Of a stretch of DNA of 8,739 bases, positions 1-6,941 are shown in pieces. The stretch's first letter is position 1. Each line of letters opens with the position of its first letter. The translations under genes were made by a program, and so were the position numbers. Source of the stretch: JAUXFK01 sp034189035 (lineage in GTDB: Bacteria > Desulfobacterota > UBA8473); the NCBI GenBank assembly GCA_034189035.1, contig JAXHVA010000147.1, positions 1-8,739 of the forward strand, in the 5' to 3' direction. A model generated the notes under the pieces. It worked only from the letters and a program-made list of their open reading frames with translations. It did not search any database and was not told where the DNA came from.

Positions 1-123
1 GAAGAGTCTGCGAACCCTGAACTCATGAAGAAGATATCGAGAATCGGAAAGGGAAGAATTTACATGATCGGCGAAGCCGGAGGGATCACCAGCGCCCTTC
101 TCGAAGAAAGAAGTAAGATCTAG
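1..123 (+). CDS. C-terminal fragment of an unidentified plus-strand protein
   Basis: Frame 1 is open from the first base to a TAG at 121-123 and gives 40 residues, so only the tail of the gene is present. The peptide reads like a real C-terminus: a short helix (NPELMKKISRIGKGRIYMI), then a GEAGGITSALLEE stretch. Codons end in G or C more often (GCC, GGC, ATC, ACC, CTC) than in the minus-strand operon, which supports genuine coding and perhaps a different expression level or origin. The pattern 'xxLMKKISRIGKGRIYMI' loosely recalls the last strand and helix of VWA-type domains, but 40 residues are too few to assign a family. The gene converges on the LPS operon. Coding status is fairly likely; function is unknown. 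Confidence 0.55.
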   Translation, partial: EESANPELMKKISRIGKGRIYMIGEAGGITSALLEERSKI

Positions 124-128
124 AGGTT

Positions 129-162
129 CGTATTAAAAAGGACGAAATCTGAATTTAATACG
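129..162. repeat. 9-bp inverted repeat in the convergent intergenic gap
   Basis: CGTATTAAA at 129-137 is exactly complementary to TTTAATACG at 154-162, with a 16-base spacer. It starts six bases after the stop of the plus-strand gene and lies about 70 bases beyond the end of the minus-strand operon, where a shared terminator could sit. The stem is AT-rich and neither side has a clear T-run, so terminator function is doubtful. A second small inverted repeat, TATACT-GAA-AGTATA, follows at 171-185. Confidence 0.25.
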
Positions 163-232
163 TTATGATTTATACTGAAAGTATATAAGAAGAGAAGGGA
201 AGTAAAAGAGAAGGGGGGTTGAATAACAGGTA

Positions 233-616
233 TTATAGAATTTTATAGTTTGTAAGTACCTTTCTTTTTATCTCATACTTCCCGTCAATTCTGTAATAAA
301 AGAAGTTTTTTATATATATATCTAATTCTCCATACATAGCCTTCCATCTGTCGAGTTCGTTGTTCTTCTTTGACATTACATAATCATCAATGATAATCTG
401 TATTTCTTTAAGTAACCTCAATCTAATTTCAAGGTCGAGTCTCTTGTAATCATCAGAGTCGAGTTTTGTAATACGCTGTTTCTCCTTCAACGCGTTTAAA
501 TCGTGAAGAATTTTCTTATATATCTGGGATCTTATCTTTGTGTCGATATTGTATAATGATGGAGAATCTTCATCATTGGTTATCAATTTTTCATAAAGCC
601 TTTCGATATCTTCCAT
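233..616 (-). CDS. Small helical charged protein of unknown function, last gene of the LPS operon
   Basis: The product is 127 residues and I do not recognise it. It is rich in Lys, Glu, Asp, Ile and Leu, with no signal peptide, no hydrophobic segment and no cysteine. Residues about 25-90 look like two long amphipathic helices (for example RSQIYKKILHDLNALKEKQ and DLEIRLRLLKEIQIIIDDY) and could form a coiled coil or helical hairpin. The tail is rich in Tyr and Phe (KNFFYYRIDGKYEIKRK). The start is firm: ATG at 614-616 with a perfect AAGGAGGT at 621-628. That ribosome site overlaps the stop codon of the upstream acyltransferase gene, so the two are probably translationally coupled. A cytoplasmic role linked to lipid A acylation or LPS assembly is only a guess from position. 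Confidence 0.8.
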   Translation of the reverse strand: MEDIERLYEKLITNDEDSPSLYNIDTKIRSQIYKKILHDLNALKEKQRITKLDSDDYKRLDLEIRLRLLKEIQIIIDDYVMSKKNNELDRWKAMYGELDIYIKNFFYYRIDGKYEIKRKVLTNYKIL

Positions 617-618
617 AC

Positions 619-1575
619 TTACCTCCTTTTCTTCCTTCTTTTTCTACCAGCATGTTTGAGCCTCCACCTCTTATTGATCCAAGGCCATTGAGATGGGTAA
701 AGACGGATGTAGTCCTCTATAATATTTGTAAACCTTTCTGTAATGGAAACAGTGTCCTTCTTCTTATCTCCGCTTAACTCAATATCTATAGCAGGATCGA
801 TGATGAGTTTGTTCTTATTTGCTTCATGTCGAATTAAAAACATTGGAACAATCTCTGCTCCGGTTCTCAGTGAAAAGACAGCGGGTCCTGTGGCTGTAGG
901 TGCTGGATGACCAAAGAAATTTACGAATACCCCACCTGAAGGGTAACTTTCATCTGCTATAAAACAGACGATTTCATTATTTCGTAAACTCTTTAGGATT
1001 ATTTTAATGCATTTGTCTTGAGGTTTGTATGGAATGATCTTCATATGTAAAGTATTCGCATACTCGTTTAATCTCTTTACTATCCTAGGATCGACCAGAT
1101 CTTTTGTAATTATATTAAAGGAATACCCTTCTGCTGCTAATTTAGGACCCAAAATTGTAAAGTTACCCAGATGTGCACTTACAGCTATAACCCCTTTTCC
1201 CTTTGCTAAAGCCGTATCTAGATTCTCTTTTCCTTCAAGAGATATAATGTCTTTAATCTTTTCTGCAGGTAAAGCTATTATATGCTGCATCTCAAAAAAC
1301 AGTTTAAAGAGTCCTCTCCCTACATCCTTTGAAATCCTTTTAATCTCTTCTTTACTCTTTTCATTACCAAGGGCAAAATTGATGTTGTTAAGGATTTTTC
1401 TTCTATATCCTGGGGACAAGTAGTATGCGATAATCCCAAGTTTTTCACTGAAAAAATATATGTGTTTCAAGGGAAGACGTGTCATTATCCACTCAAATAT
1501 ATTGTATATAATCCAGCCGATCCAGTAACGGAATTCTTTCTTTTTCTTCTTAAAGCCCTTTTTTTCTTTTCTCAT
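619..1575 (-). CDS. LpxL/HtrB-family lipid A (Kdo2-lipid IVA) acyltransferase with altered HX4 motif
   Basis: At 318 residues this matches the late lipid A acyltransferase family (LpxL/LpxM/HtrB), which moves an acyl chain from acyl-ACP to the hydroxyacyl groups of Kdo-lipid IVA at the inner membrane. Supporting segments are an N-terminal hydrophobic stretch (about 17-31, YWIGWIIYNIFEWI), AVSAHLGNF at 131-139, ADES...GGVFVNFFG at 207-222, PTATGPA at 226-232 and YPSQWPWINKRWR at 293-305. The catalytic motif in the family is H-x4-D/E. Here His135 is kept but position 140 is Thr (ACA at 1156-1158), so the acidic partner is absent at the expected place. Both termini are strongly basic (KKKKK near residue 10, RKRRKKRR at the end), which could favour membrane contact. 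The start is ATG with AAGG only a few bases upstream, and an in-frame TAG three codons before it rules out a longer protein. Family certain; activity less so. Confidence 0.88.
   Translation of the reverse strand: MRKEKKGFKKKKKEFRYWIGWIIYNIFEWIMTRLPLKHIYFFSEKLGIIAYYLSPGYRRKILNNINFALGNEKSKEEIKRISKDVGRGLFKLFFEMQHIIALPAEKIKDIISLEGKENLDTALAKGKGVIAVSAHLGNFTILGPKLAAEGYSFNIITKDLVDPRIVKRLNEYANTLHMKIIPYKPQDKCIKIILKSLRNNEIVCFIADESYPSGGVFVNFFGHPAPTATGPAVFSLRTGAEIVPMFLIRHEANKNKLIIDPAIDIELSGDKKKDTVSITERFTNIIEDYIRLYPSQWPWINKRWRLKHAGRKRRKKRR
621..628 (-). promoter_or_regulatory. Perfect Shine-Dalgarno overlapping the upstream stop codon
   Basis: On the minus strand AAGGAGGT sits five bases before the ATG of the 127-residue gene. 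Its final T is the first base of the TAA stop of the acyltransferase gene, so the Arg-rich tail of that enzyme is encoded by the ribosome site itself. This arrangement favours translational coupling and fixes the start. Confidence 0.75.
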
Positions 1576-1609
1576 AACCTTCTATAAGTATTAATGATCT
1601 GTTGCCTCA

Positions 1610-1623
1610 ATGAAGTACTTCAT
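1610..1623. repeat. 14-bp perfect palindrome between the DapA-like and acyltransferase genes
   Basis: ATGAAGTACTTCAT is a perfect 14-bp palindrome in the 50-base gap, a few bases after the TAG of the DapA-like gene. It could be a protein-binding half-site pair or a small hairpin (5-bp stem, GTAC loop). It has no flanking T-run, so it is not a terminator. Function is unknown and chance is possible. Confidence 0.35.
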
Positions 1624-1625
1624 AT

Positions 1626-2576
1626 CTATATAAGTTGATAATCTTCTAAAAGATTGCAAATTTCTGTTTTCTGCTTTTGTGTAATAGTGGAAGTATTTTC
1701 AGCAACATTACAGCTCTTTATCTTACCCATTAATTTTAATGCAAACTTGATTATTGCAACAGGATTTTGTATGTACGCCTTGTTAAAGGACTTCAACCCC
1801 TGACCTGTGCTCCAGAGTTGAGAAAAAGACCTTCCCTCCTCTTTAAAGGCCTCTTTTGGGTTTATCGAGGATTCTACGATAAGCCTCCACTGCTCGGGTA
1901 ATAAATTCGCTCCCTGTGCTACAACTCCACCAAGGCTTGGCATGCTTAAAAAATCGAGTTCATTGCCGTCGTACACTCTAAAATTCCTTCTTTCTCTTAC
2001 TGCTCTTGCATAATTTACGGCTCTTTTTAATTTTCCTACATGACATATTCCCATTATCTGTCCATTTTTTGAGAGTTTCTTCAGAACATTTGTCCTTATA
2101 TTCTTTCTATTTAAATGTTTTTGAAGCCTTGAAATTATACAGGGGTTGTTGTACAGGACGAGTGGCAATGGAGTAATCTTACCAAATTCAATATAGAGAT
2201 CAGGTAATCCCATGTTGCTATGATAGCATAAAGGGCAATCCAAAAGAAATATATCCCCTTTGTAGTTGAGTTCTTTTTTTGTCCTCTCCACATAAAGGAT
2301 ATTCTCTGCGGTTTCATCTTCTGTATTCCCGGTGATACTCAAGAAAAGGGGTAATTTCTCCCTAACTGCCTCCATCCCAGCCTTTATTAATTCAATTCTC
2401 TTTTTGTTTTTAAGGACAAGCCCTTCACCTATATCCCCTGCCCCAATAAGAACTCCATGGAGTTTATCAGCAGTATAATCCAATAGGCTAATTAAGCTTG
2501 GTTGATCTATATTATTTCCATCATCCAGGGGGGTTACAAGAGCGCCAATCAATCCCTTAGGTGGTAATACTGCCAT
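1626..2576 (-). CDS. DapA/NanA-family TIM-barrel protein lacking the Schiff-base lysine
   Basis: The product is 316 residues, slightly longer than typical dihydrodipicolinate synthases. The family is recognisable: LIGALVTPLDDG near the N-terminus, GAGDIGEG at 45-52 where the family has GTTGE, LYNNP at 141-145 with the conserved Tyr142, and DGNELDFLSMPSLGG at 203-217. Class I aldolases of this family form a Schiff base between pyruvate and a Lys in a G-[IV]-K motif. Here the aligned stretch is IMGICHVGK (174-182), so that position is Cys178 (TGT at 2043-2045). The Thr-Thr pair that binds the pyruvate carboxylate is Asp48-Ile49. Ordinary DHDPS or sialate-lyase activity is therefore unlikely. 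The start is ATG with AGGTGA upstream, next to the kdsD stop. Its place between kdsD and lpxL suggests a role in sugar or lipid A work, such as a repurposed enzyme, a binding protein or a partner subunit; this is inference. It should not be labelled dapA. Confidence 0.85.
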   Translation of the reverse strand: MAVLPPKGLIGALVTPLDDGNNIDQPSLISLLDYTADKLHGVLIGAGDIGEGLVLKNKKRIELIKAGMEAVREKLPLFLSITGNTEDETAENILYVERTKKELNYKGDIFLLDCPLCYHSNMGLPDLYIEFGKITPLPLVLYNNPCIISRLQKHLNRKNIRTNVLKKLSKNGQIMGICHVGKLKRAVNYARAVRERRNFRVYDGNELDFLSMPSLGGVVAQGANLLPEQWRLIVESSINPKEAFKEEGRSFSQLWSTGQGLKSFNKAYIQNPVAIIKFALKLMGKIKSCNVAENTSTITQKQKTEICNLLEDYQLI

Positions 2577-2588
2577 CTTTTCACCTAT

Positions 2589-3560
2589 TTAAGGTCTAAA
2601 CTTAAACTCTCCTTTTCCAAGGAGATCGTGGAGATGGACTATTCCTTTTATATGCTTTTCTTCATCTACAATTGCAAGGGCGGTAATCTTATGCCTCTCC
2701 ATCTCTTCTAGGGCATATCCTGCTAGTTTATCTTCGTTTATTGTCTTTGGATCACGAGTCATAACCTCTTTAATAGGTCTTCGAAGGAAATTGCCCTTCC
2801 TTTGGATGATCCTTCGTAGGTCTCCATCCGTTATTATCCCTGTTAATAAATCGTTATTATCTGTTATGAGTGTAAGGCCGATATCCTTATTGGTCATCTC
2901 ATTAATCGCTTCGCTGAGAGACTGCTCCTCATTTACAATGGGTATCTCTTTTCCTTGCAGCATTACATCCTTTATTCTTACCATCAGTCTTTCACCCAAA
3001 TTTCCCCCCGGGTGTATTCGGTGAAAGTCTTTTGTCTGAAACGACCGCTTGTCAAGAAGGGCCACAGCCAATGCATCTCCCATGGCTAAAGTAGCTGTTG
3101 TACTTGCAGTTGGTGCTAATCCAAGGGGGCATGCCTCTCTTTCAACGCTAATATCTATCGTCACATCACCATTCCTTGCTAATGTGGAATCCAACTTCCC
3201 TGTAAAGACAATCAAACGGGCGCCCAGCCGCTTCAATATTGGAATAATAGAAATGACCTCTTCTGTCTCTCCGCTGTTCGATATAGCAAGAACAACATCA
3301 TCTTTCATTACAATACCCAAATCACCATGCATCCCTTCCACAGGGTGGAGAAATAAGGCCGGAGTTCCAGTACTCGTCAATGTAGCTGCAATCTTTCTTC
3401 CTATAATACCAGACTTTCCTACGCCCATTATAATAACTCTTCCTTGAGTTGAGTAAATAATGTCAACAGCTCTGGTGAAGTTCTTATCGATTCTGATGAT
3501 GAGATTTTTTATAGCTTCAGCCTCTATTTTGAGGACTTCCCTAGCCCGCTTTATCACCAT
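2589..3560 (-). CDS. kdsD: D-arabinose-5-phosphate isomerase (KdsD/KpsF/GutQ family)
   Basis: This enzyme interconverts ribulose-5-phosphate and arabinose-5-phosphate, the first committed step of Kdo synthesis in the cytoplasm. The 323-residue length and layout match the family: an N-terminal SIS sugar-isomerase domain (about 35-170; GVGKSGIIGRKIA at 46-58, HPVEGMHGDLG at 72-82, SNSGETEEV at 94-102) followed by two CBS domains (about 197-255 and 265-318). The active-site residues reported for E. coli KdsD (Lys59, Glu111, Glu152, His193) all fall at a constant offset of ten, as Lys49, Glu101, Glu142 and His183, which supports an intact enzyme. The start is ATG with AGGGA upstream, seven bases after the waaA stop, which indicates cotranscription. 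Paralogues GutQ and KpsF share this fold; the LPS neighbours favour the KdsD role. Confidence 0.94.
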   Translation of the reverse strand: MVIKRAREVLKIEAEAIKNLIIRIDKNFTRAVDIIYSTQGRVIIMGVGKSGIIGRKIAATLTSTGTPALFLHPVEGMHGDLGIVMKDDVVLAISNSGETEEVISIIPILKRLGARLIVFTGKLDSTLARNGDVTIDISVEREACPLGLAPTASTTATLAMGDALAVALLDKRSFQTKDFHRIHPGGNLGERLMVRIKDVMLQGKEIPIVNEEQSLSEAINEMTNKDIGLTLITDNNDLLTGIITDGDLRRIIQRKGNFLRRPIKEVMTRDPKTINEDKLAGYALEEMERHKITALAIVDEEKHIKGIVHLHDLLGKGEFKFRP

Positions 3561-3567
3561 ATTGTTT

Positions 3568-4875
3568 TTATTCCCTGATAATCCTTTCTTCTAATAATGC
3601 CCTTGTAAGTTCCGCATTTCTCTTGGCAGCTCCTCGTTTAGCCAGAGCAGCTTCTCTCCCTGCTTTACCCAAAGCGTATAGTCTTCCCTGGTCTTTCAGC
3701 AGTTCAAGACTTTTATTTACGAGATCATTAGCATCCTTGACCTCTATTCCAGCGCCTACTGACTCTAAAATTTCTTTGGAGTCTAAAAAATGCTCCATAG
3801 AAGGTCCGTAAAATACCACTTTTCCCCAGGCAGCAGCCTCCAAGATATTCTGTCCTCCTAATGGGACGAGGCTTCCTCCGCAGAAAACGATTGTTCCAAT
3901 ACTGTAAATTTTGAATAGGTCTCCTATAGTATTGATAATAATCACCTTTCTGTCTCTTTTGGACTTGCCGTTATCAAGATCTGTCTTCATTACAAACTCA
4001 AGCTTATTTTGCCTCAGAAGTTCTTTAATCTCTTCTGTCCTATCGATATGTCGAGGGGCAAGCACCAAAAGCATATCTGGATAAATGTGGGTAAACTTTA
4101 AGTAGGCCTCAATGATTATCTCCTCTTCACCTCTTCTTGTACTCCCTGCTATGAAGACCTTATCTTCTTTTGAGACATGCAATATCTCTTTTATCTCCTC
4201 TTCAAAGCTCAGATGAGTGAGGTCGGTTATTCGATCGTACTTGGTATTTCCATTGATGAAAACCCTTTCACAAGGCGCTCCCATAGCAATAACCCTTTTG
4301 GCATCACCCTTTGAGGTCATACTGAGTATATCGAAATTTTTAAGAACCTTTTTAAAAAATGGTCTTATCTTAATATAGCCATTAAAGGATCTTGGGGATA
4401 TCCGTCCATTAACCAGTATGGTCTTAATTCCCAGTCCTTTGGCTGCCTTTAAGAAGTTCGGCCAAATCTCAGTCTCTGAAACTAGAATTATATCAGGTGA
4501 AGCGATCTTCAATACTCTCTTGACAACACACCAAAGATCCAAGGGGAAAAACAGATACGCTGAGGCATCTTTCAATTCCTGTTTCGCTAAGTCATGTCCG
4601 CTTTTGGTAGTGTTTGAAACGATAATGTAAGAACAGGGCAAAACTCTCTTTATTTCAGAGATTATAGGCTTTATTACTGAGACCTCTCCTACAGAACAGG
4701 CATGAATCCATAACCTCGGTTTTAAAGAAGGATCTTTTGCAATATGGTGCGATATGAAACCAAACCTCTCTTTCAGTCCTTCCCTGTTTTTTCCTTTTAT
4801 GAATGCATATGCAATGAATACAGGAAGGATGAAGATCGTGGTCAATGAGAGCAAGAGGTTGTAAACAAAGTACAT
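3568..4875 (-). CDS. waaA: 3-deoxy-D-manno-octulosonic acid (Kdo) transferase
   Basis: WaaA (KdtA, glycosyltransferase family 30) moves Kdo from CMP-Kdo to lipid IVA on the cytoplasmic face of the inner membrane. The 435-residue length is normal. Residues about 3-26 form the expected N-terminal membrane anchor (YNLLLSLTTIFILPVFIAYA). WIHACSVGEV at 56-65 carries the family's catalytic Glu (Glu64). ETEIWPN at 134-140, NGRIS at 156-160, FIAGSTRRGEEE at 241-252 and GGSLVPLGGQNILEAAAWG at 333-351 are hallmark segments of the two Rossmann-like halves, the last being the CMP-sugar-binding region. The start is ATG preceded by a G-rich ribosome site. An 89-base gap separates it from kdsB, the longest internal gap in the operon. 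Whether it adds one or two sugars, and whether it takes CMP-Kdo8N, cannot be read from the sequence; its place behind kdnB-kdnA-kdsB suggests Kdo8N may be the donor sugar. Confidence 0.95.
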   Translation of the reverse strand: MYFVYNLLLSLTTIFILPVFIAYAFIKGKNREGLKERFGFISHHIAKDPSLKPRLWIHACSVGEVSVIKPIISEIKRVLPCSYIIVSNTTKSGHDLAKQELKDASAYLFFPLDLWCVVKRVLKIASPDIILVSETEIWPNFLKAAKGLGIKTILVNGRISPRSFNGYIKIRPFFKKVLKNFDILSMTSKGDAKRVIAMGAPCERVFINGNTKYDRITDLTHLSFEEEIKEILHVSKEDKVFIAGSTRRGEEEIIIEAYLKFTHIYPDMLLVLAPRHIDRTEEIKELLRQNKLEFVMKTDLDNGKSKRDRKVIIINTIGDLFKIYSIGTIVFCGGSLVPLGGQNILEAAAWGKVVFYGPSMEHFLDSKEILESVGAGIEVKDANDLVNKSLELLKDQGRLYALGKAGREAALAKRGAAKRNAELTRALLEERIIRE

Positions 4876-4923
4876 ATTAAATAAGCCCCCCTGGGGACAT
4901 ACACTTGAAAATCCTTATCTCTT

Positions 4924-4944
4924 GCCTCACCAAGACTGGCGAGC
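4924..4944 (-). repeat. Imperfect hairpin in the kdsB-waaA gap
   Basis: On the minus-strand transcript GCUCGCC and GGUGAGGC can pair around a six-base AGUCUU loop, with one G-U pair and one bulged G. No U-run follows, so it does not look like a terminator of the operon. It may stabilise or process the message between kdsB and waaA, or be chance. Confidence 0.25.
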
Positions 4945-4964
4945 TAAAAAATGTTAATCTTGAG

Positions 4965-5711
4965 TTAAAAGGAAATCTCCCGGGCAATTATGCTCTTCAC
5001 TCTCTCCAAATCTTGTGGTGTATCGACTTCTACAGAGTCAAAATCCGTTTTTACAACCAGTATCTTATACCCATTTTCCAATGCCCTTAACTGTTCTAAC
5101 ATTTCAGCCTTCTCCAGTATGCTCTGAGGCATTTTGGTAAATTTGAGGAGAAATTCTTTTCTATATACATAAATCCCTATATGTTTATAGAAAGAGACCG
5201 AATTACCTTGTACTCTGACATAGGGTATAGGATATCTGGAAAAGTACAGGGCAAAGCCGTCCTTATCTATGACAATCTTTACAACATTTGGATTTCTCAA
5301 CTGCTCGTTATCTTCTATCCTACAACTGAGGGTTGCCATCATCAAAGAGGGTGTATTGATAAAGGGATGGGTCACCTCATCTATCATAGCTGGTTCAACA
5401 AGGGGTTGATCTCCTTGTATGTTTACAATCAGATCTGTATCATCCGTATCCAGTTTGATAACTGCCTCGGCTATCCTGTCTGTGCCTGATTTATGATGTG
5501 AGGATGTAAGTATTGTGTTCCCACCAAACTCCTCTACCTTTCTGGCAATACGTTTGTCATCAGTAGCTACAGTTACAGAGGTGAGAGACTGTGACTTTGA
5601 AGCCCTCTCGTAAACATGTTCAATCATGGGTTTACCGCAAATGTCTGCCAGAGGCTTTCCAATAAATCTTGTAGAATGGTATCTGGCTGGGATTATTCCT
5701 AAAGCCTTCAT
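4965..5711 (-). CDS. kdsB: CMP-Kdo (or CMP-Kdo8N) synthetase
   Basis: KdsB (3-deoxy-manno-octulosonate cytidylyltransferase) activates Kdo with CTP to CMP-Kdo plus pyrophosphate, in the cytoplasm. The length of 248 residues equals that of the E. coli enzyme. Motifs seen are IIPARYHSTRFIGKPL (6-21, nucleotide-binding loop), ATDD at 49-52, HKSGTDRIAE (73-82), NIQGDQPL (97-104), YKHIGIYVY (175-183), EMLEQLRALE (203-212) and EVDTPQDLERV (228-238). Asp101 and Asp230 match the two metal-binding aspartates of the family. The metal loop reads QGDQP rather than the QGDEP of enterobacterial KdsB. The gene lies 16 bases after kdnA, and in Shewanella oneidensis the KdsB encoded beside kdnA and kdnB works on the 8-amino sugar, so Kdo8N is a plausible substrate here. 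The start is ATG with AAGGAT a few bases upstream. Confidence 0.95.
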   Translation of the reverse strand: MKALGIIPARYHSTRFIGKPLADICGKPMIEHVYERASKSQSLTSVTVATDDKRIARKVEEFGGNTILTSSHHKSGTDRIAEAVIKLDTDDTDLIVNIQGDQPLVEPAMIDEVTHPFINTPSLMMATLSCRIEDNEQLRNPNVVKIVIDKDGFALYFSRYPIPYVRVQGNSVSFYKHIGIYVYRKEFLLKFTKMPQSILEKAEMLEQLRALENGYKILVVKTDFDSVEVDTPQDLERVKSIIAREISF

Positions 5712-5727
5712 TTGTATCCTTAAAAAA

Positions 5728-6909
5728 TCATAAACTCAGGGACAGATTTACTGCTTTGCGAATACCTGCTATGATCTTATCCAAATCATCATCTGTCATA
5801 TTTACAGAAATACCTATAGCAATAGCCCTATTCAGCATGTTTTCACTTTGTGGCCATGAATCTCGGCTGTATATATTTTCACCCTTTTGTCTATTGAGTC
5901 TGCTTATAATATGTTTCCAGCTACCTGTATAATGCCATCCTAATGCAGAGGGCAAAATCTTAGTCTCTATCCCTTCCTTTGTTAGTATATCTTCAGTTTT
6001 CTTTGCCATTTGGCTTTTTGGGAGGAAAAAGACCAGAGTGTCCCCTCCGTCACCATCTTTATCCGGCAGGTCTCTGAATTCTAACCCATCTATATCCTTT
6101 ATGGCCTCTTTTATCCTTGTCTTGTTCTTCCGCTGGTTTGAAATGACATGATCAAGTCGAGAGAGTTGCACCACACCAATTGCCCCTTGTATTTCACTCA
6201 TCCGATAGTTAAAACCCACAATGCTTTTATCGTCCTTTCCCCTGGGAAGATTCGGATTATGCTCATGGCCATGGTCGTGGAAGTACGTTGATCGCAAATA
6301 CAGTTCTTTATCGTCTGTAATGACCATCCCACCTTCACCAGTGGTTATTGTCTTAACAAAGTCAAAACTGAAACAACCCATATCTCCTATGGTTCCCGTC
6401 TTTTTCCCTTTATAGCTTGACCCACATGCCTGGCAGGAGTCCTCCAGTATTTTGATACTGTTCTTTTTTGCAATATCGCATATCTCATCCATTCTGGCTG
6501 GAACCCCCAGCATGTGAACCGGGATTATGGCCTTGGTGTTCCTTGTGATCTTTGCCTCAAAATCACTAGGGTCCATATTAAGAGAACGGTCTATCTCTAC
6601 AATAACAGGAGTTGCTCCTGCCTCCATTATAGCCTCAACCGTAGCAACAAAGGTAAAAGACTGGGTTATTACCTCATCCCCTGGTTCAATACCGAGAGAT
6701 GCCAAAGCAACACGGAGCGCTGCAGTTCCAGAAGCAACACCCAATGCATGGTCTATCCCTATATATCTTGTAAAACTTTCTTCAAATTCAGCTACCTTGA
6801 AAATATTCTTTCTCTTCTCATCAAAGCCATACCGAAAAAGGACTCCTCTCTCAATTACATCTATGACTTCGGCTATCTCTTCCTTCCCCAATAATTCTGA
6901 GCCACCCAT
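5728..6909 (-). CDS. kdnA: DegT/DnrJ/EryC1 PLP aminotransferase, probable KdnA (8-amino-8-deoxy-Kdo synthesis)
   Basis: This 393-residue protein belongs to the sugar aminotransferase family with fold-type I PLP binding. Visible motifs are SGTAALRVAL (60-69, phosphate cup), ITQSFTFVAT (81-90), LEDSCQACGSS (155-165, with PLP-ring Asp157), CFSFDFVKTITTGEGGMV (179-196) holding the Schiff-base Lys186 (AAG at 6352-6354), and GFNYRMSEIQGAIG (232-245). A His-rich segment HDHGHEH at 211-217 precedes NPNLPRG. In Shewanella oneidensis KdnA transfers an amino group to the C8 aldehyde of oxidised Kdo to give Kdo8N. The kdnB-like gene just upstream and kdsB just downstream are the basis for this assignment; by family alone it could act on a nucleotide hexose. 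AAGGAGG lies 11 bases before the ATG, a rather long spacing. The N-terminus (MGGSELLGKEEIAEV) fits the family, so I keep this start. Confidence 0.82.
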   Translation of the reverse strand: MGGSELLGKEEIAEVIDVIERGVLFRYGFDEKRKNIFKVAEFEESFTRYIGIDHALGVASGTAALRVALASLGIEPGDEVITQSFTFVATVEAIMEAGATPVIVEIDRSLNMDPSDFEAKITRNTKAIIPVHMLGVPARMDEICDIAKKNSIKILEDSCQACGSSYKGKKTGTIGDMGCFSFDFVKTITTGEGGMVITDDKELYLRSTYFHDHGHEHNPNLPRGKDDKSIVGFNYRMSEIQGAIGVVQLSRLDHVISNQRKNKTRIKEAIKDIDGLEFRDLPDKDGDGGDTLVFFLPKSQMAKKTEDILTKEGIETKILPSALGWHYTGSWKHIISRLNRQKGENIYSRDSWPQSENMLNRAIAIGISVNMTDDDLDKIIAGIRKAVNLSLSL

Positions 6910-6941
6910 GGCCTGCCTTTCCTCCTTTTTCTTTATGACTT

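Noticed and set aside
1025..1423. Plus-strand open frame of 132 residues
   Set aside because: Antisense shadow of the conserved lipid A acyltransferase gene.
1576..1605. An internal promoter for the acyltransferase gene (TTGAGG ... TATAGA)
   Set aside because: The hexamers are weak, spacing is 18 bases and the start point would fall on the ribosome site, so I do not support it.
1626..2576. Annotation as 4-hydroxy-tetrahydrodipicolinate synthase (dapA)
   Set aside because: The Schiff-base lysine and the pyruvate-binding Thr pair are absent, and the gene sits among LPS genes rather than lysine genes.
3049..3447. Plus-strand open frame of 132 residues
   Set aside because: Antisense shadow of the kdsD SIS domain, which carries all expected active-site residues.
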